From Clostridia bacterium (GTDB taxonomy: Bacteria > Bacillota > Clostridia > Oscillospirales > CAG-382), in assembly GCA_017560085.1 (NCBI GenBank), contig JAFYPA010000089.1, forward strand, positions 1 to 64,000: a stretch of 64,000 nt of DNA. The letters run 5' to 3'. Made by a program: the position numbers and the translations under genes. The notes beneath the pieces were generated by a model. The model saw nothing but the letters and a program-made list of their open reading frames with translations, did not search any database and had not been told where the DNA came from. This document shows, one piece after another, positions 18,924-27,300 of the stretch (the stretch's first letter is position 1; each line of letters begins with the position of its first letter).

Positions 18924-19158
18924 GTAAATATTTTTTATGAGACGGAATATAATATTAGTGTAACAGCATCCTTTTGTACTCTTTAGTTCACTATATGTGG
19001 CAATTGCGTTTTTGTGAGATTTGACGTTTTTTCGGTGTGTAATTTGTCGGATTTGGTGATAGAATACATATGCCTTTCTTCTCGCTTCTACACTCGTAAT
19101 GTTTTTTCTGTTGTTTAGTATACTTTCTTTCGTATAATTCTGTTTTGTGATTATTTTC
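18924..19158. other. Intergenic stretch without a recognised gene
   Basis: AT-rich DNA between the giant-gene terminator and the next promoter. No ORF with an RBS, repeat or strong hairpin is visible. Confidence 0.5.
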
Positions 19159-19188
19159 TTGATTTATTCACAATTGGTATGCTATAAT
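19159..19188 (+). promoter_or_regulatory. Promoter of the LbH-glmM unit
   Basis: TTGATT (19159-19164), 18-base spacer and TATAAT (19183-19188) preceded by TGC (extended -10), 36 bases before the ATG at 19225. Confidence 0.65.
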
Positions 19189-19224
19189 AATAAAGGTTAT
19201 TTATTTGCTTTTTTTGGAGGTACT

Positions 19225-19896
19225 ATGAAGGAAAGAATTATGACATCGGATTTATTCGATATAGAAAAGACTATTGCGAAGGATATTTTTAACGGTATTA
19301 CCTATCCTTGGGAGGTACTTCCTCTTATTAAGGATTTTATTCCGAAGCTCGGCGCTGCTCTCCCCTGCGATAAGTTTTATCTTTACAAGGAAAATGTGTG
19401 GATTGCGAAAAGCTGTAAGCTTTATCCCAACATTTATATTGACGGTCCTTGCATTATAGACGAGGACACAGAGGTTCGCCCCGGGGCTTTTATTCGCGGC
19501 AGTGTTATTGTTGGTAAGGGATGCGTTGTGGGAAATTCCACTGAGCTTAAGAACTGTATTCTGTTTGACAGTGTTCAGGTGCCTCATTTCAATTATGTCG
19601 GTGATTCTGTTATGGGATATAAATCTCATATCGGTGCGGGCGGTGTTACATCTAATGTAAAATCGGATAAGTCGCTTGTTGTACTCAGTGTGGGCGATGA
19701 GAAAATCGAGACGGGCTACAAGAAATTCGGAGCTATGGTCGGTGACTTTGTTGAGGTTGGTTGCAACAGTGTTCTCAATCCCGGTACGATTATAGGTCGC
19801 AATTCAAATATTTATCCTACCTCCTGCGTTCGCGGATTTGTTCCCGAGGGGCATATCTTCAAGGCGGCAAGAGGTCTTTGCAAGAAACACAACTGA
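19225..19896 (+). CDS. Left-handed beta-helix UDP-GlcNAc pyrophosphorylase-related protein
   Basis: 224 residues from the ATG at 19225, which follows GGAGG at a good distance; an upstream in-frame ATG at 19147 lies before the promoter and is rejected. After an N-terminal helical segment (SDLFDIEKTIAKDIFNGIT) the protein is built of hexapeptide repeats (IYIDGPCIIDEDTEVRPGAF, IRGSVIVGKGCVVGN, MVGDFVEVGCNSVLNPGTII), the left-handed beta-helix of the acyl/nucleotidyl-transferase superfamily. It resembles the C-terminal half of GlmU but lacks a nucleotidyltransferase domain. glmM begins 40 bases downstream and glmS follows, so a role in amino-sugar metabolism is likely. Whether it is an acetyltransferase is not shown. 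Confidence 0.8.
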   Translation: MKERIMTSDLFDIEKTIAKDIFNGITYPWEVLPLIKDFIPKLGAALPCDKFYLYKENVWIAKSCKLYPNIYIDGPCIIDEDTEVRPGAFIRGSVIVGKGCVVGNSTELKNCILFDSVQVPHFNYVGDSVMGYKSHIGAGGVTSNVKSDKSLVVLSVGDEKIETGYKKFGAMVGDFVEVGCNSVLNPGTIIGRNSNIYPTSCVRGFVPEGHIFKAARGLCKKHN

Positions 19897-19936
19897 TTAC
19901 AAATGCCGATTTTCTCGGCGGAAAGGATTATACATA

Positions 19937-21286
19937 ATGGGTAGACTTTTTGGAACTGACGGAGTAAGAGGAATTGCAAACGGTACGCTTACCTGCGAGC
20001 TTGCGATGAACATCGGAAGAGCGGCGGCTTGTGTGCTTACGGGAAATATCGAGCACCGTCCTAAATTTATTATCGGCTCGGATACCAGAATATCCTCAGA
20101 TATGCTTATATCCGCTATATGTGCGGGTGTTACATCTGTGGGTGCTGATGCTGTTGTGCTCGGTGTTGTACCGACTCCTGCGGTGGCTTATCTTGTAGGC
20201 AAGTACAATGCGGATGCGGGAATTATGATTTCAGCTTCTCACAATCCCGCAAGCTTTAACGGTATTAAGATTTTCAGCTCGGACGGCTTCAAGCTTCCCG
20301 ATGCTCTTGAGGAGCAGATTGAAACTCTTATTATTTACAACAATCTCGGCTCCTCCGTTGTTACTGATGAAAAAATCGGTACTGTTACCTATTCAAGCAC
20401 CGCTACCGAGGATTATATTGATTATCTCAGAACGACAATCAGCGGTAAATTCGGCGGTCTTAAGATTGCTGTTGACTGTGCCAACGGCTCGGCTTCCGTT
20501 ACCGCAAGAAAGCTGTTTTCAGGGCTTAGCGATAATGTTACCATTTTCTGCGACACTCCCGACGGTATAAACATTAACAAGGATTGCGGCTCTACACATC
20601 TTGAAAAGCTCCGTGATTTTGTTCTTGAAAACAAGTGCGATATCGGTATTGCCTTTGACGGTGATGCGGACAGATGTCTTTGCATTGATGAAAAGGGAAA
20701 TGTTGTTGACGGTGACTTTATTATGGCTATCTGTGCTCTTGACATGAGAGAAAGAGGCAAGCTTAACAAGAACACCGTTGTAGGCACTATTATGACAAAC
20801 TTCGGTTTTACAAAATTCTGCGAGGACCAGAACATCAAGTTCATTCCCACAAAGGTTGGCGACAGATTCGTTCTTGAGGAGATGATGCTTGAGGATTATT
20901 CCTTCGGCGGTGAGCAGTCGGGGCACATCATTTTCAGAGATTACGCAACAACAGGTGACGGTCAGCTTACAGCGCTTCAGCTTTTATCCATTCTTTCAAG
21001 AAGCGGAAAGAAGCTTTCCGAGCTTGCGTCTGTTATGACAAGATATCCGCAGTCAATTGTGAATATTACCGTATCTGCGGAAGGAAAGCTTAAGTTCTAT
21101 ACGGATTCACACATCAAGGAAGCTATTGAAACGGCAAAGACGATACTTTCAAAGAGCGGCAGAATCGTTGTTCGTCCCTCGGGAACGGAGCCTCTTATCC
21201 GTGTTATGACGGAGGGTATGGACAAGAAGCTTATCGAAGAAATTGCAAATTCGGTTGCCGAAACAATAAAGAAAAGACTCGGTTGA
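19937..21286 (+). CDS. glmM: Phosphoglucosamine mutase
   Basis: GlmM converts glucosamine-6-phosphate to glucosamine-1-phosphate for UDP-GlcNAc and peptidoglycan synthesis. The 449 residues match the family length. Visible signatures are the N-terminal GRLFGTDGVRG, the phosphoserine loop SASHNP with S101 as the phosphorylated residue, the magnesium loop DGDADR (D241, D243, D245), and the C-terminal phosphate-binding VRPSGTEPLIRV. The start is the ATG at 19937, preceded by GGCGGAAAGG. Frame open further upstream overlaps the previous gene and is not used. glmS follows after the ribozyme, so the two steps of glucosamine-phosphate synthesis are adjacent. Confidence 0.96.
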   Translation: MGRLFGTDGVRGIANGTLTCELAMNIGRAAACVLTGNIEHRPKFIIGSDTRISSDMLISAICAGVTSVGADAVVLGVVPTPAVAYLVGKYNADAGIMISASHNPASFNGIKIFSSDGFKLPDALEEQIETLIIYNNLGSSVVTDEKIGTVTYSSTATEDYIDYLRTTISGKFGGLKIAVDCANGSASVTARKLFSGLSDNVTIFCDTPDGININKDCGSTHLEKLRDFVLENKCDIGIAFDGDADRCLCIDEKGNVVDGDFIMAICALDMRERGKLNKNTVVGTIMTNFGFTKFCEDQNIKFIPTKVGDRFVLEEMMLEDYSFGGEQSGHIIFRDYATTGDGQLTALQLLSILSRSGKKLSELASVMTRYPQSIVNITVSAEGKLKFYTDSHIKEAIETAKTILSKSGRIVVRPSGTEPLIRVMTEGMDKKLIEEIANSVAETIKKRLG

Positions 21287-21317
21287 GATAAAGTCATTTA
21301 CGGCTTTATCTCATCAA

Positions 21318-21535
21318 AGAGCCGGCGCCAGACCATTCTTTGGTTAACGAGGCGGAGGTTTATCGAAGCATTCGGCGGGTACCTCCCGGCACATCGGCTG
21401 TCGTAATGCAAGGTACAAATACTCGGGTAACCGGGGAACAAAGGCTTTGCAGGGCTGAAAATCAAATAAGGTATTCAAGGGATATGCATAAGTGTTCTAT
21501 GGCTCTCACTATCGGGTTATGCATACCCCTTTTAA
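21318..21535 (+). ncRNA. glmS ribozyme (glucosamine-6-phosphate-activated)
   Basis: The 5' leader of glmS carries the conserved core of this self-cleaving riboswitch: GCGCCAGACC at 21325 (cleavage expected just before it), TTAACGAGGCGGAGGTTTA, then ATCGAAGCATTCGGCGG and GTACCTCCCGGC, and the P4 hairpin ACTCGGGTAACCGGGG near 21420. When GlcN6P is abundant, it cleaves the glmS mRNA and exposes it to RNase J, so the product of GlmS limits its own synthesis. A further hairpin pairs 21479-21491 with 21517-21529, just before the glmS RBS. Confidence 0.95.
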
Positions 21536-21544
21536 GGTTAAGCT

Positions 21545-23374
21545 ATGTGTGGCATAATCGGTTTTACGGGACAGGAAAATTCTGTTCCGATTCTTATCTC
21601 GGGGCTATATGCTCTTGAGTACAGAGGATATGATTCCTCGGGTATTTCCGTTTTCGGTGAGGACGGAATAATTACAAAAAAGGTTAAGGGTCGTATTTCC
21701 AACCTTGAAGACAAAATTTTATCGGAAGGAAATTTATATTCTGAGTGCGGTATAGGCCACACTCGATGGGCGACTCACGGCGAGCCCTCGGATGTAAATT
21801 CGCACCCCCACTTTACGGAGAATTTATCTCTTGTACACAACGGCATTATTGAAAATTATGCGGTACTGAAAAAGGAGCTTCAAAGCGAAGGGACAGCCTT
21901 TCTGTCAGAAACGGACACAGAGGTTGCGGCAAGGCTTATTGACAGAGAATATCTGATATGTCGTGATCCGCTTAAGGCTTTAAATAAAGCATTGAAGAAA
22001 ATAGAGGGCTCGTATGCTTTCGGAATAATTTTCAGGGAATATCCGGGAAAGATATTCACCGCAAGAAAGAACAGTCCCCTGCTTATTGCGTCAGGTAGCA
22101 TCGGCAATTTTATTGCATCGGATATTCCCGCAATTCTGAAGTACACAAACAAGGTTATCCGTCTTGATGATTATGATACTGCGGTTATATCAAAGGACAG
22201 TGTCGAAATTTATGACAAGGACGGAAATGCTTCGACGAGGGAATTCGAGGAAATAAGCTGGAGCTACGAGATTGCAACAAAGTCAGGCTATGATCATTTT
22301 ATGCTCAAGGAAATCTTTGAGGAGCCCGAGGCTGTTTTAAAGACAATTTCGGGAAGAATCAAAAACGGAATACCGAATTTTTCCGCTGAGGGAATCAGCT
22401 CCGAGCGAATCGAAAAGGTCGGAAGAATTCATATAGTTGCCTGCGGCACCGCTATGCACGCGGGAATAATGGGCAAATACTTCATTGAAAATTTTGCGAG
22501 AATTCCCGTTGACGTTGAGATTGCATCGGAATTCAGATACAGAAATCCTATACTGAACAAGGGCGATATGTTTATAGCCTTATCTCAGTCCGGTGAAACC
22601 GCAGATACTCTTGCGGCGTTAAGGCTTGCACGCGAAAAGGGACTTTATACCGTGTCTGTTGTAAATGTTGCGGGCTCATCCATTGCGAGGGAATCCGATG
22701 AGGTTATATATACTCTTGCGGGACCCGAAATTGCTGTTGCAAGCACAAAGGCTTATACCGTTCAGTGTGTCGTTATGTATTTACTTGCATTGGATATTGC
22801 TTATAAGGGTAAGCGTATGACACAAAACGAGGTAATGCTTGCAACGGAGCCGTTAGTGAATGAGGTTTCCATGAGGCTTTCCGATGTTCTCGGATTTTCC
22901 GGATATGTTTCGGATATTTGCAGAAGGATTGCGGAATGTGAAAATATGTTTTTCATAGGTCGCGGTATTGACTATGCTCTGGCTATGGAGGCTTCGCTGA
23001 AGCTCAAGGAGATTTCATACATTAACAGTGAGGCTTATGCAGCGGGAGAGCTTAAGCACGGCACTATATCACTCGTTACCGAGGGTACAGTCGTTGCGGC
23101 AATTGCGACGGACGCCTCTCTTTGGGAAAAGACCTGCAGTAACATAAAGGAAGTTAAGGCAAGAGGCGCTTATGTTATTCTCTTCTGCGGTGACAACATT
23201 GATGTTCCCGAGGGAATATGTGACAGTATTATCAAGGTACCGCATATAGACGGCGGACTTTCGTCCTTGTGTGTTGCCTGTGCGTTCCAGCTGTTTGCTT
23301 ATCACACGGCTAAATTGCGCGGATGCGATATTGACAAGCCGAGAAATCTTGCAAAATCCGTTACGGTCGAATAA
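21545..23374 (+). CDS. glmS: Glutamine-fructose-6-phosphate aminotransferase (isomerizing)
   Basis: GlmS makes glucosamine-6-phosphate from fructose-6-phosphate and glutamine, the first committed step to amino sugars. The 609 residues match the family. The mature protein would start at Cys2 (MCGIIGFTG), the amidotransferase nucleophile. HTRWATHGEPSDVNSHPH is the glutamine site. Two SIS domains follow, with ACGTAMHAG, ALSQSGETADT and STKAYTVQ, and the C terminus ends DKPRNLAKSVTVE, the usual DxPRNLAKSVTVE tail. It is controlled by the ribozyme upstream and has its own terminator. Confidence 0.97.
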   Translation: MCGIIGFTGQENSVPILISGLYALEYRGYDSSGISVFGEDGIITKKVKGRISNLEDKILSEGNLYSECGIGHTRWATHGEPSDVNSHPHFTENLSLVHNGIIENYAVLKKELQSEGTAFLSETDTEVAARLIDREYLICRDPLKALNKALKKIEGSYAFGIIFREYPGKIFTARKNSPLLIASGSIGNFIASDIPAILKYTNKVIRLDDYDTAVISKDSVEIYDKDGNASTREFEEISWSYEIATKSGYDHFMLKEIFEEPEAVLKTISGRIKNGIPNFSAEGISSERIEKVGRIHIVACGTAMHAGIMGKYFIENFARIPVDVEIASEFRYRNPILNKGDMFIALSQSGETADTLAALRLAREKGLYTVSVVNVAGSSIARESDEVIYTLAGPEIAVASTKAYTVQCVVMYLLALDIAYKGKRMTQNEVMLATEPLVNEVSMRLSDVLGFSGYVSDICRRIAECENMFFIGRGIDYALAMEASLKLKEISYINSEAYAAGELKHGTISLVTEGTVVAAIATDASLWEKTCSNIKEVKARGAYVILFCGDNIDVPEGICDSIIKVPHIDGGLSSLCVACAFQLFAYHTAKLRGCDIDKPRNLAKSVTVE

Positions 23375-23382
23375 AAAATTAT

Positions 23383-23419
23383 ATCCGTTCTCAATTTCCG
23401 AGAGCGGATTTTTCTTTTA
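23383..23419 (+). terminator. Intrinsic terminator after glmS
   Basis: ATCCGTTCTC pairs with GAGAGCGGAT (one G-U), followed by TTTTTCTTTT. Confidence 0.85.
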
Positions 23420-23436
23420 GCATTTTTTTGAATTTT

Positions 23437-23467
23437 CGAATTAAGCGGGTGATTTTCGGAAATAATC
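23437..23467 (+). promoter_or_regulatory. Possible forespore sigma (SigF/SigG) promoter of sigG
   Basis: GGAAATAATC at 23458-23467 fits the SigF -10 pattern GGnnAnAnTn. A GAATTA-like element lies about 15 bases upstream. No housekeeping promoter is apparent. In Bacillus, sigG is read by SigF and SigG, so the match is plausible but short. Confidence 0.4.
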
Positions 23468-23498
23468 ATTCTGTAACTAAAATTCGGAGTTGATATAA

Positions 23499-24281
23499 AT
23501 GATTACTAACGGAAAAGTTGAAATCTGCGGAGTGAATACGGCAAAGCTCAAGGTTTTATCCGAGGACAAAAAGAATGAGCTTCTTGCAAAAGTGAAGACG
23601 GGCGACTTTGATGCAAGAGAAGAACTGATAAACGGCAACCTAAAGCTCGTACTGAGCGTTATAAAGCGTTTTACCCGTCGAGGGGAGAATCCCGACGATT
23701 TATTCCAAGTGGGCTGTATCGGGCTTATAAAGGCGATTGACAACTTTGACAGTGAGGCGTATGATGTGAAGTTTTCAAGCTATGCCGTGCCTATGATTCT
23801 CGGAGAGCTTCGGAGATTCTTCAGAGACAACTCGAGTATAAGAGTCAGCCGCTCTATAAGAGACCTTGCTTATAAGGCTCTTCAGGCAAAGGAGGAGCTT
23901 TCGAAGAAGCTTGAGAGAGAGCCTACGATTGAAGAAATCGCAAAGGCTCTTGAGAGCACCAAGGAGGAGGTTGCCTCGGCACTTGATGCCATTGTTGACC
24001 CTATTTCTCTGTTTGACCCTGTATATTCTGACAATGGGGATTCAATTTATATTATGGATCAGCTGAGTGACACGAAGAACACGGATGAGGCTTGGCTTGA
24101 GAGCATTGCACTAAATCAAGCGATATCCACTCTTTCACCGAGGGAGAAGAGAATTATTCTGATGAGGTTTTATGACGGCAAGACGCAGATGGAGGTTGCG
24201 GAGGAGATTGCTATAAGTCAGGCGCAGGTTTCAAGGCTTGAGAAGGGTGCACTGCTGAAGATTAAAAAGCAGATTACTTGA
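23499..24281 (+). CDS. sigG: RNA polymerase sporulation sigma factor SigG
   Basis: SigG directs late forespore transcription. The 260-residue protein has the SigG-type N terminus (KVEICGVNTAKLKVLS), region 2 (DDLFQVGCIGLIKAIDNFD, KFSSYAVPMILGELRRFFRD, then RVSRSIRDLAYKALQ), region 3 (EREPTIEEIAKAL, DPISLFDPVYSDNGDSIYI) and region 4 (LSPREKRIILMRF, TQMEVAEEIAISQAQVSRLE). These are characteristic of SigG rather than SigF or SigE. A GGAG site precedes the ATG. It is isolated here, without the sigE/spoIIGA genes that often sit upstream in other Firmicutes. It shows that the organism carries at least part of the endospore programme. Confidence 0.93.
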   Translation: MITNGKVEICGVNTAKLKVLSEDKKNELLAKVKTGDFDAREELINGNLKLVLSVIKRFTRRGENPDDLFQVGCIGLIKAIDNFDSEAYDVKFSSYAVPMILGELRRFFRDNSSIRVSRSIRDLAYKALQAKEELSKKLEREPTIEEIAKALESTKEEVASALDAIVDPISLFDPVYSDNGDSIYIMDQLSDTKNTDEAWLESIALNQAISTLSPREKRIILMRFYDGKTQMEVAEEIAISQAQVSRLEKGALLKIKKQIT

Positions 24282-24286
24282 ATTTC

Positions 24287-24317
24287 GGGGAGGCTTTTCT
24301 CCCCTTTTATTTTTTTA
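24287..24317 (+). terminator. Intrinsic terminator after sigG
   Basis: GGGGAG pairs with CTCCCC across GCTTTT, followed by TTTTATTTTTTT. Confidence 0.85.
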
Positions 24318-24331
24318 TGGCGATAAATCTA

Positions 24332-24360
24332 TTGACAAAAGTAGAATTATTTAGTAAAAT
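24332..24360 (+). promoter_or_regulatory. Promoter of the GH36 alpha-galactosidase
   Basis: TTGACA (24332-24337), 17 bases, TAAAAT (24355-24360), 37 bases before the ATG. Confidence 0.75.
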
Positions 24361-24396
24361 AGTAATCGGAATAAAATTACCGAAAGGAATTATATT

Positions 24397-26592
24397 ATGG
24401 CAATCAGATTTATTGAAGACAAGAAAATTTTCCGTCTCGATGCGGGAAATTCAACATACGTTATGCAGGTGCGTGAAAACGGCTACCTTCAGCATCTTTA
24501 CTACGGCGCTTCCGTGCGTGACGATGACCTTGAGTATATCATCACATATCTTATGTGTCCCTTCCATCCCAAGGCTTACGACTCCTGGAACAACAAGGCG
24601 TTCTCCACGGACATTCAGCCTATGGAATATCCCGTAAACGGTACGGGTGACTTCAGAACATCCGCATTCTCAGTTAACAGTGTATGCGGCTCCAATGCTA
24701 CAGAGCTCAAGTACGATTCCTACAGAATCATTGACGGAAAGCCCGCACTTGAAGGTCTTCCCGCTACATATCTTAACGAGGACGACAAGGCACAGACTCT
24801 TGAAATTACTATGGTTGACCAATTCTCCGGCGTTAAGGTTAAGCTTTACTACACTGCTTTTGAATCCCTCAATGTTATCACAAGACACTGTGTTGTTGAA
24901 AACTGCGGTAACGAATCCGTATTCATCAACAGAGTTATGTCCATGTGTCTTGATTTCAACAGAGTTGAGGATTATGACATAATTCACCTTTGGGGCAAGT
25001 GGGCTAAGGAAAGACAACTTGAGAGAGTGAGAGCTCCTCACGGTATTACAAACATCTCCTCCAAGAGAGGCTCCTCCAGCCACTATCACAACCCCTTTAT
25101 CGCTCTTTGCGACCACGAGGCTACCGAGGACAGCGGTAACGTATATGGTGTTAATCTCGTTTACAGCGGTAACTTTGCGGCTGAGGTTGAGGTGCAGGCT
25201 GAAGAATCTATGCGTCTTATTATGGGTATCAATCCGGTTGACTTCTCCTGGAAGCTTGAGGCTGGTGAAAGCTTTACATCTCCCGAGGCTGTTATGGTTT
25301 ACTCCGCAAACGGTATCGGTGAGATGTCAAGAACATTCCACAAGCTTTACAACAGAAATCTCTGCCGTGGCTACTGGAAGGACAACAAGAGACCCATTCT
25401 TATCAACAACTGGGAAGCTACATACTTTGATTTTGACGACGACAAGCTTGAAAAGATTGCTAAGGGTGCATCCGAGCTTGGTATTGAAATGCTTGTTATG
25501 GATGACGGCTGGTTTACCAACAGACTCGGTGAGTTCGGCGGTCTCGGTGACTGGGAGGTTGACACTACAAAGCTCAAGGAAGGTCTTTCCGGTCTTTGCA
25601 AGAGAATCAATGCTCTCGGTATGAAGTTCGGTATCTGGTTTGAGCCCGAGATGGTTGCTTCCAACACAAAGCTTTATGCAGAGCATCCCGACTGGGTGCT
25701 TCACGTTGGTGACAGAACAAGAAACCTTGACAGAAATCAGATGGTGCTTGACCTTTCAAGAAAGGAAGTTCAGGACTATCTCTTCGGAAGAATTTCCGAT
25801 ATTCTCGACCACGCTAACATTTCCTACATCAAGTGGGACTTCAACAGAAACCTCACGGAAGCGGGCTCCGCAATTCTCCCCCGTGACCGTCAGCTTGAGG
25901 TATTCCACAGATATGTTCTCGGTCTTTATGCGCTTCTTGAAAGACTTCACAACGCATATCCGATGCTTCTTCTTGAGGGCTGCTCCGGCGGTGGCGGAAG
26001 ATTTGACCCCGCTATGCTTTACTACTCACCCCAGATCTGGACAAGTGACAACACCGATGCTCTTGACAGATGCAAGATTCAGTACGGCTCTTCCCTCTGC
26101 TACCCCGCATCCATGACAAGTGCTCACGTTTCCGCTTCTCCCTGTCATCAGACACACAGAGCTTCAAGCTTTGAAACAAGAGGAAACGTTGCTATGGCGG
26201 GCTCCTTCGGATACGAGCTTGACCTCAACCTTCTGTGCGACGAGGAAAAGGCTCTTGTTAAGAAGCAGGTACAGCAGTATCACGATTTCTACAACTGTAT
26301 TCATTACGGTGACTACTACAGACTCGTTTCTCCCTTTGACAACGAATACTGTGCGTGGAACTTTGTTTCCGAAAACAAGGATGAAGCAATTCTCATTTTC
26401 GTTGTAATGCGTGACAGAATATTCCCGAGATACTTTGTAAAGCTCAAGGGTCTTGATCCCGCAAAGAAGTACAGGGATGTAAATTCCGGCAAGGAATATT
26501 ACGGTGACACTCTTATGAACTGCGGTCTTAACCTTACAAAGGTATACGGCGACCTCGGAAGCGTTATCGTTCATCTTAAGGAAGTTAAATAA
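24397..26592 (+). CDS. Alpha-galactosidase, GH36
   Basis: Removes terminal alpha-1,6-galactose from oligosaccharides such as melibiose, raffinose or galactomannan fragments. The 731 residues match bacterial GH36. An N-terminal beta-supersandwich is followed by the catalytic barrel from about residue 320 (PILINNWEATYFDF, MDDGWFTNR, KFGIWFEPEMV). The nucleophile is D481 in KWDFNR and the acid/base is D551 in SDNTDALDR, 70 residues apart as in characterised family members. LLEGCSGGGGRFD is also present. There is no signal peptide, so it is cytosolic. It forms a single-gene unit with its own promoter and terminator. Three unrelated-looking Sip1-type enzymes occur further on. Confidence 0.95.
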   Translation: MAIRFIEDKKIFRLDAGNSTYVMQVRENGYLQHLYYGASVRDDDLEYIITYLMCPFHPKAYDSWNNKAFSTDIQPMEYPVNGTGDFRTSAFSVNSVCGSNATELKYDSYRIIDGKPALEGLPATYLNEDDKAQTLEITMVDQFSGVKVKLYYTAFESLNVITRHCVVENCGNESVFINRVMSMCLDFNRVEDYDIIHLWGKWAKERQLERVRAPHGITNISSKRGSSSHYHNPFIALCDHEATEDSGNVYGVNLVYSGNFAAEVEVQAEESMRLIMGINPVDFSWKLEAGESFTSPEAVMVYSANGIGEMSRTFHKLYNRNLCRGYWKDNKRPILINNWEATYFDFDDDKLEKIAKGASELGIEMLVMDDGWFTNRLGEFGGLGDWEVDTTKLKEGLSGLCKRINALGMKFGIWFEPEMVASNTKLYAEHPDWVLHVGDRTRNLDRNQMVLDLSRKEVQDYLFGRISDILDHANISYIKWDFNRNLTEAGSAILPRDRQLEVFHRYVLGLYALLERLHNAYPMLLLEGCSGGGGRFDPAMLYYSPQIWTSDNTDALDRCKIQYGSSLCYPASMTSAHVSASPCHQTHRASSFETRGNVAMAGSFGYELDLNLLCDEEKALVKKQVQQYHDFYNCIHYGDYYRLVSPFDNEYCAWNFVSENKDEAILIFVVMRDRIFPRYFVKLKGLDPAKKYRDVNSGKEYYGDTLMNCGLNLTKVYGDLGSVIVHLKEVK

Positions 26593-26601
26593 TTTTTATA
26601 A

Positions 26602-26636
26602 TACCGTGGGATTTTCGTCCTGCGGTACTTTTTTTG
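26602..26636 (+). terminator. Intrinsic terminator after the alpha-galactosidase
   Basis: TACCGTGGGA pairs with TCCTGCGGTA, followed by a T run. It lies next to the convergent terminator of the ffh operon. Confidence 0.8.
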
Positions 26637-26637
26637 C

Positions 26638-26675
26638 GTAAAAAAAGAGCCACCCTTTTGGGTAGCTCGATTTTT
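26638..26675 (-). terminator. Intrinsic terminator of the ylxM-ffh-rpsP-khpA operon
   Basis: On the minus strand GAGCTACCC pairs with GGGTGGCTC (one G-U) and is followed by seven Ts. The plus strand also has TTTTT after the stem, so it could act in both directions. Confidence 0.85.
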
Positions 26676-26692
26676 ATTGTTTGCAGGATGAG

Positions 26693-26923
26693 TCAGATAA
26701 TATCCACAATAACACGCTTGTTTTCACGCATTGCGGCAACCTTCATAACGGTTCTTATCGACTTGGCAATTCTGCCCTGCTTTCCGATAACCTTGCCCAT
26801 GTCGCTTTCGGCAACGGACAGCTCGAGATATACGGTATCACCGTCTTCTCTTTCTGTTACAACAACATCATCGGGGTTCTCAACGATTGCTTTCGCGATA
26901 TCGGTAAGTACTGTTTTCATCAT
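26693..26923 (-). CDS. khpA: KH-domain RNA-binding protein KhpA
   Basis: A 76-residue single KH domain that binds RNA in the cytoplasm, often with KhpB (Jag). The signature MGKVIGKQGRIAKSIRTVMK contains the GxxG loop (GKQG). The start is placed at the double ATG near 26923 because AAAGGA lies 12 bases upstream. An upstream in-frame ATG at 26935 sits directly against that same RBS and is unlikely. It follows rpsP, the usual Firmicute order. rimM and trmD, which often come next, are absent here, and the operon terminates. Confidence 0.92.
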   Translation of the reverse strand: MMKTVLTDIAKAIVENPDDVVVTEREDGDTVYLELSVAESDMGKVIGKQGRIAKSIRTVMKVAAMRENKRVIVDII

Positions 26924-26973
26924 GATTGCGCACATTCCTTTCGTTGTTGCGTTAATCTACTCGGAAAACTCAA

Positions 26974-27216
26974 TCAGATGATGTTATCCTTCTTGAGAAG
27001 AGCCTTAACTGTTTCTGTGGGCTGAGCGCCGTTTGCAATCCACTTCTTTGCCTTTTCAGCGTCAATCTTTACTTCAGAGGGAGTTGTGAGGGGGTTGTAG
27101 TAACCGAGCTCTTCGATGAATCTACCGTCTCTGGGGTATCTGGAATCTGCTACTACTACTCTGTAAAAGGGAGCCTTCTTTGCGCCCATTCTTCTAAGTC
27201 TGATTTTAACTGCCAT
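26974..27216 (-). CDS. rpsP: 30S ribosomal protein S16
   Basis: An 80-residue ribosomal protein with the family start [20 protein letters not shown] and the blocks [20 protein letters not shown] and [14 protein letters not shown]. It sits between ffh and khpA, and an RBS (GGAGGAAAGAAA) precedes the ATG. Confidence 0.97.
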   Translation of the reverse strand: MAVKIRLRRMGAKKAPFYRVVVADSRYPRDGRFIEELGYYNPLTTPSEVKIDAEKAKKWIANGAQPTETVKALLKKDNII

Positions 27217-27300
27217 TTTTCTTTCCTCCGAAAAAATATAATTTTTTTTATTTATAAAACGCCTTTACTTTCGGCGAGTTTATACTGAATTGGTTTCCGC

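Noticed and set aside
19147-19224. Earlier in-frame ATG for the LbH protein
   Set aside because: It lies upstream of the predicted promoter and encodes no conserved residues.
26924-26935. Earlier in-frame ATG for khpA
   Set aside because: It lies directly against the Shine-Dalgarno sequence, leaving no spacing; the double ATG downstream is better placed.
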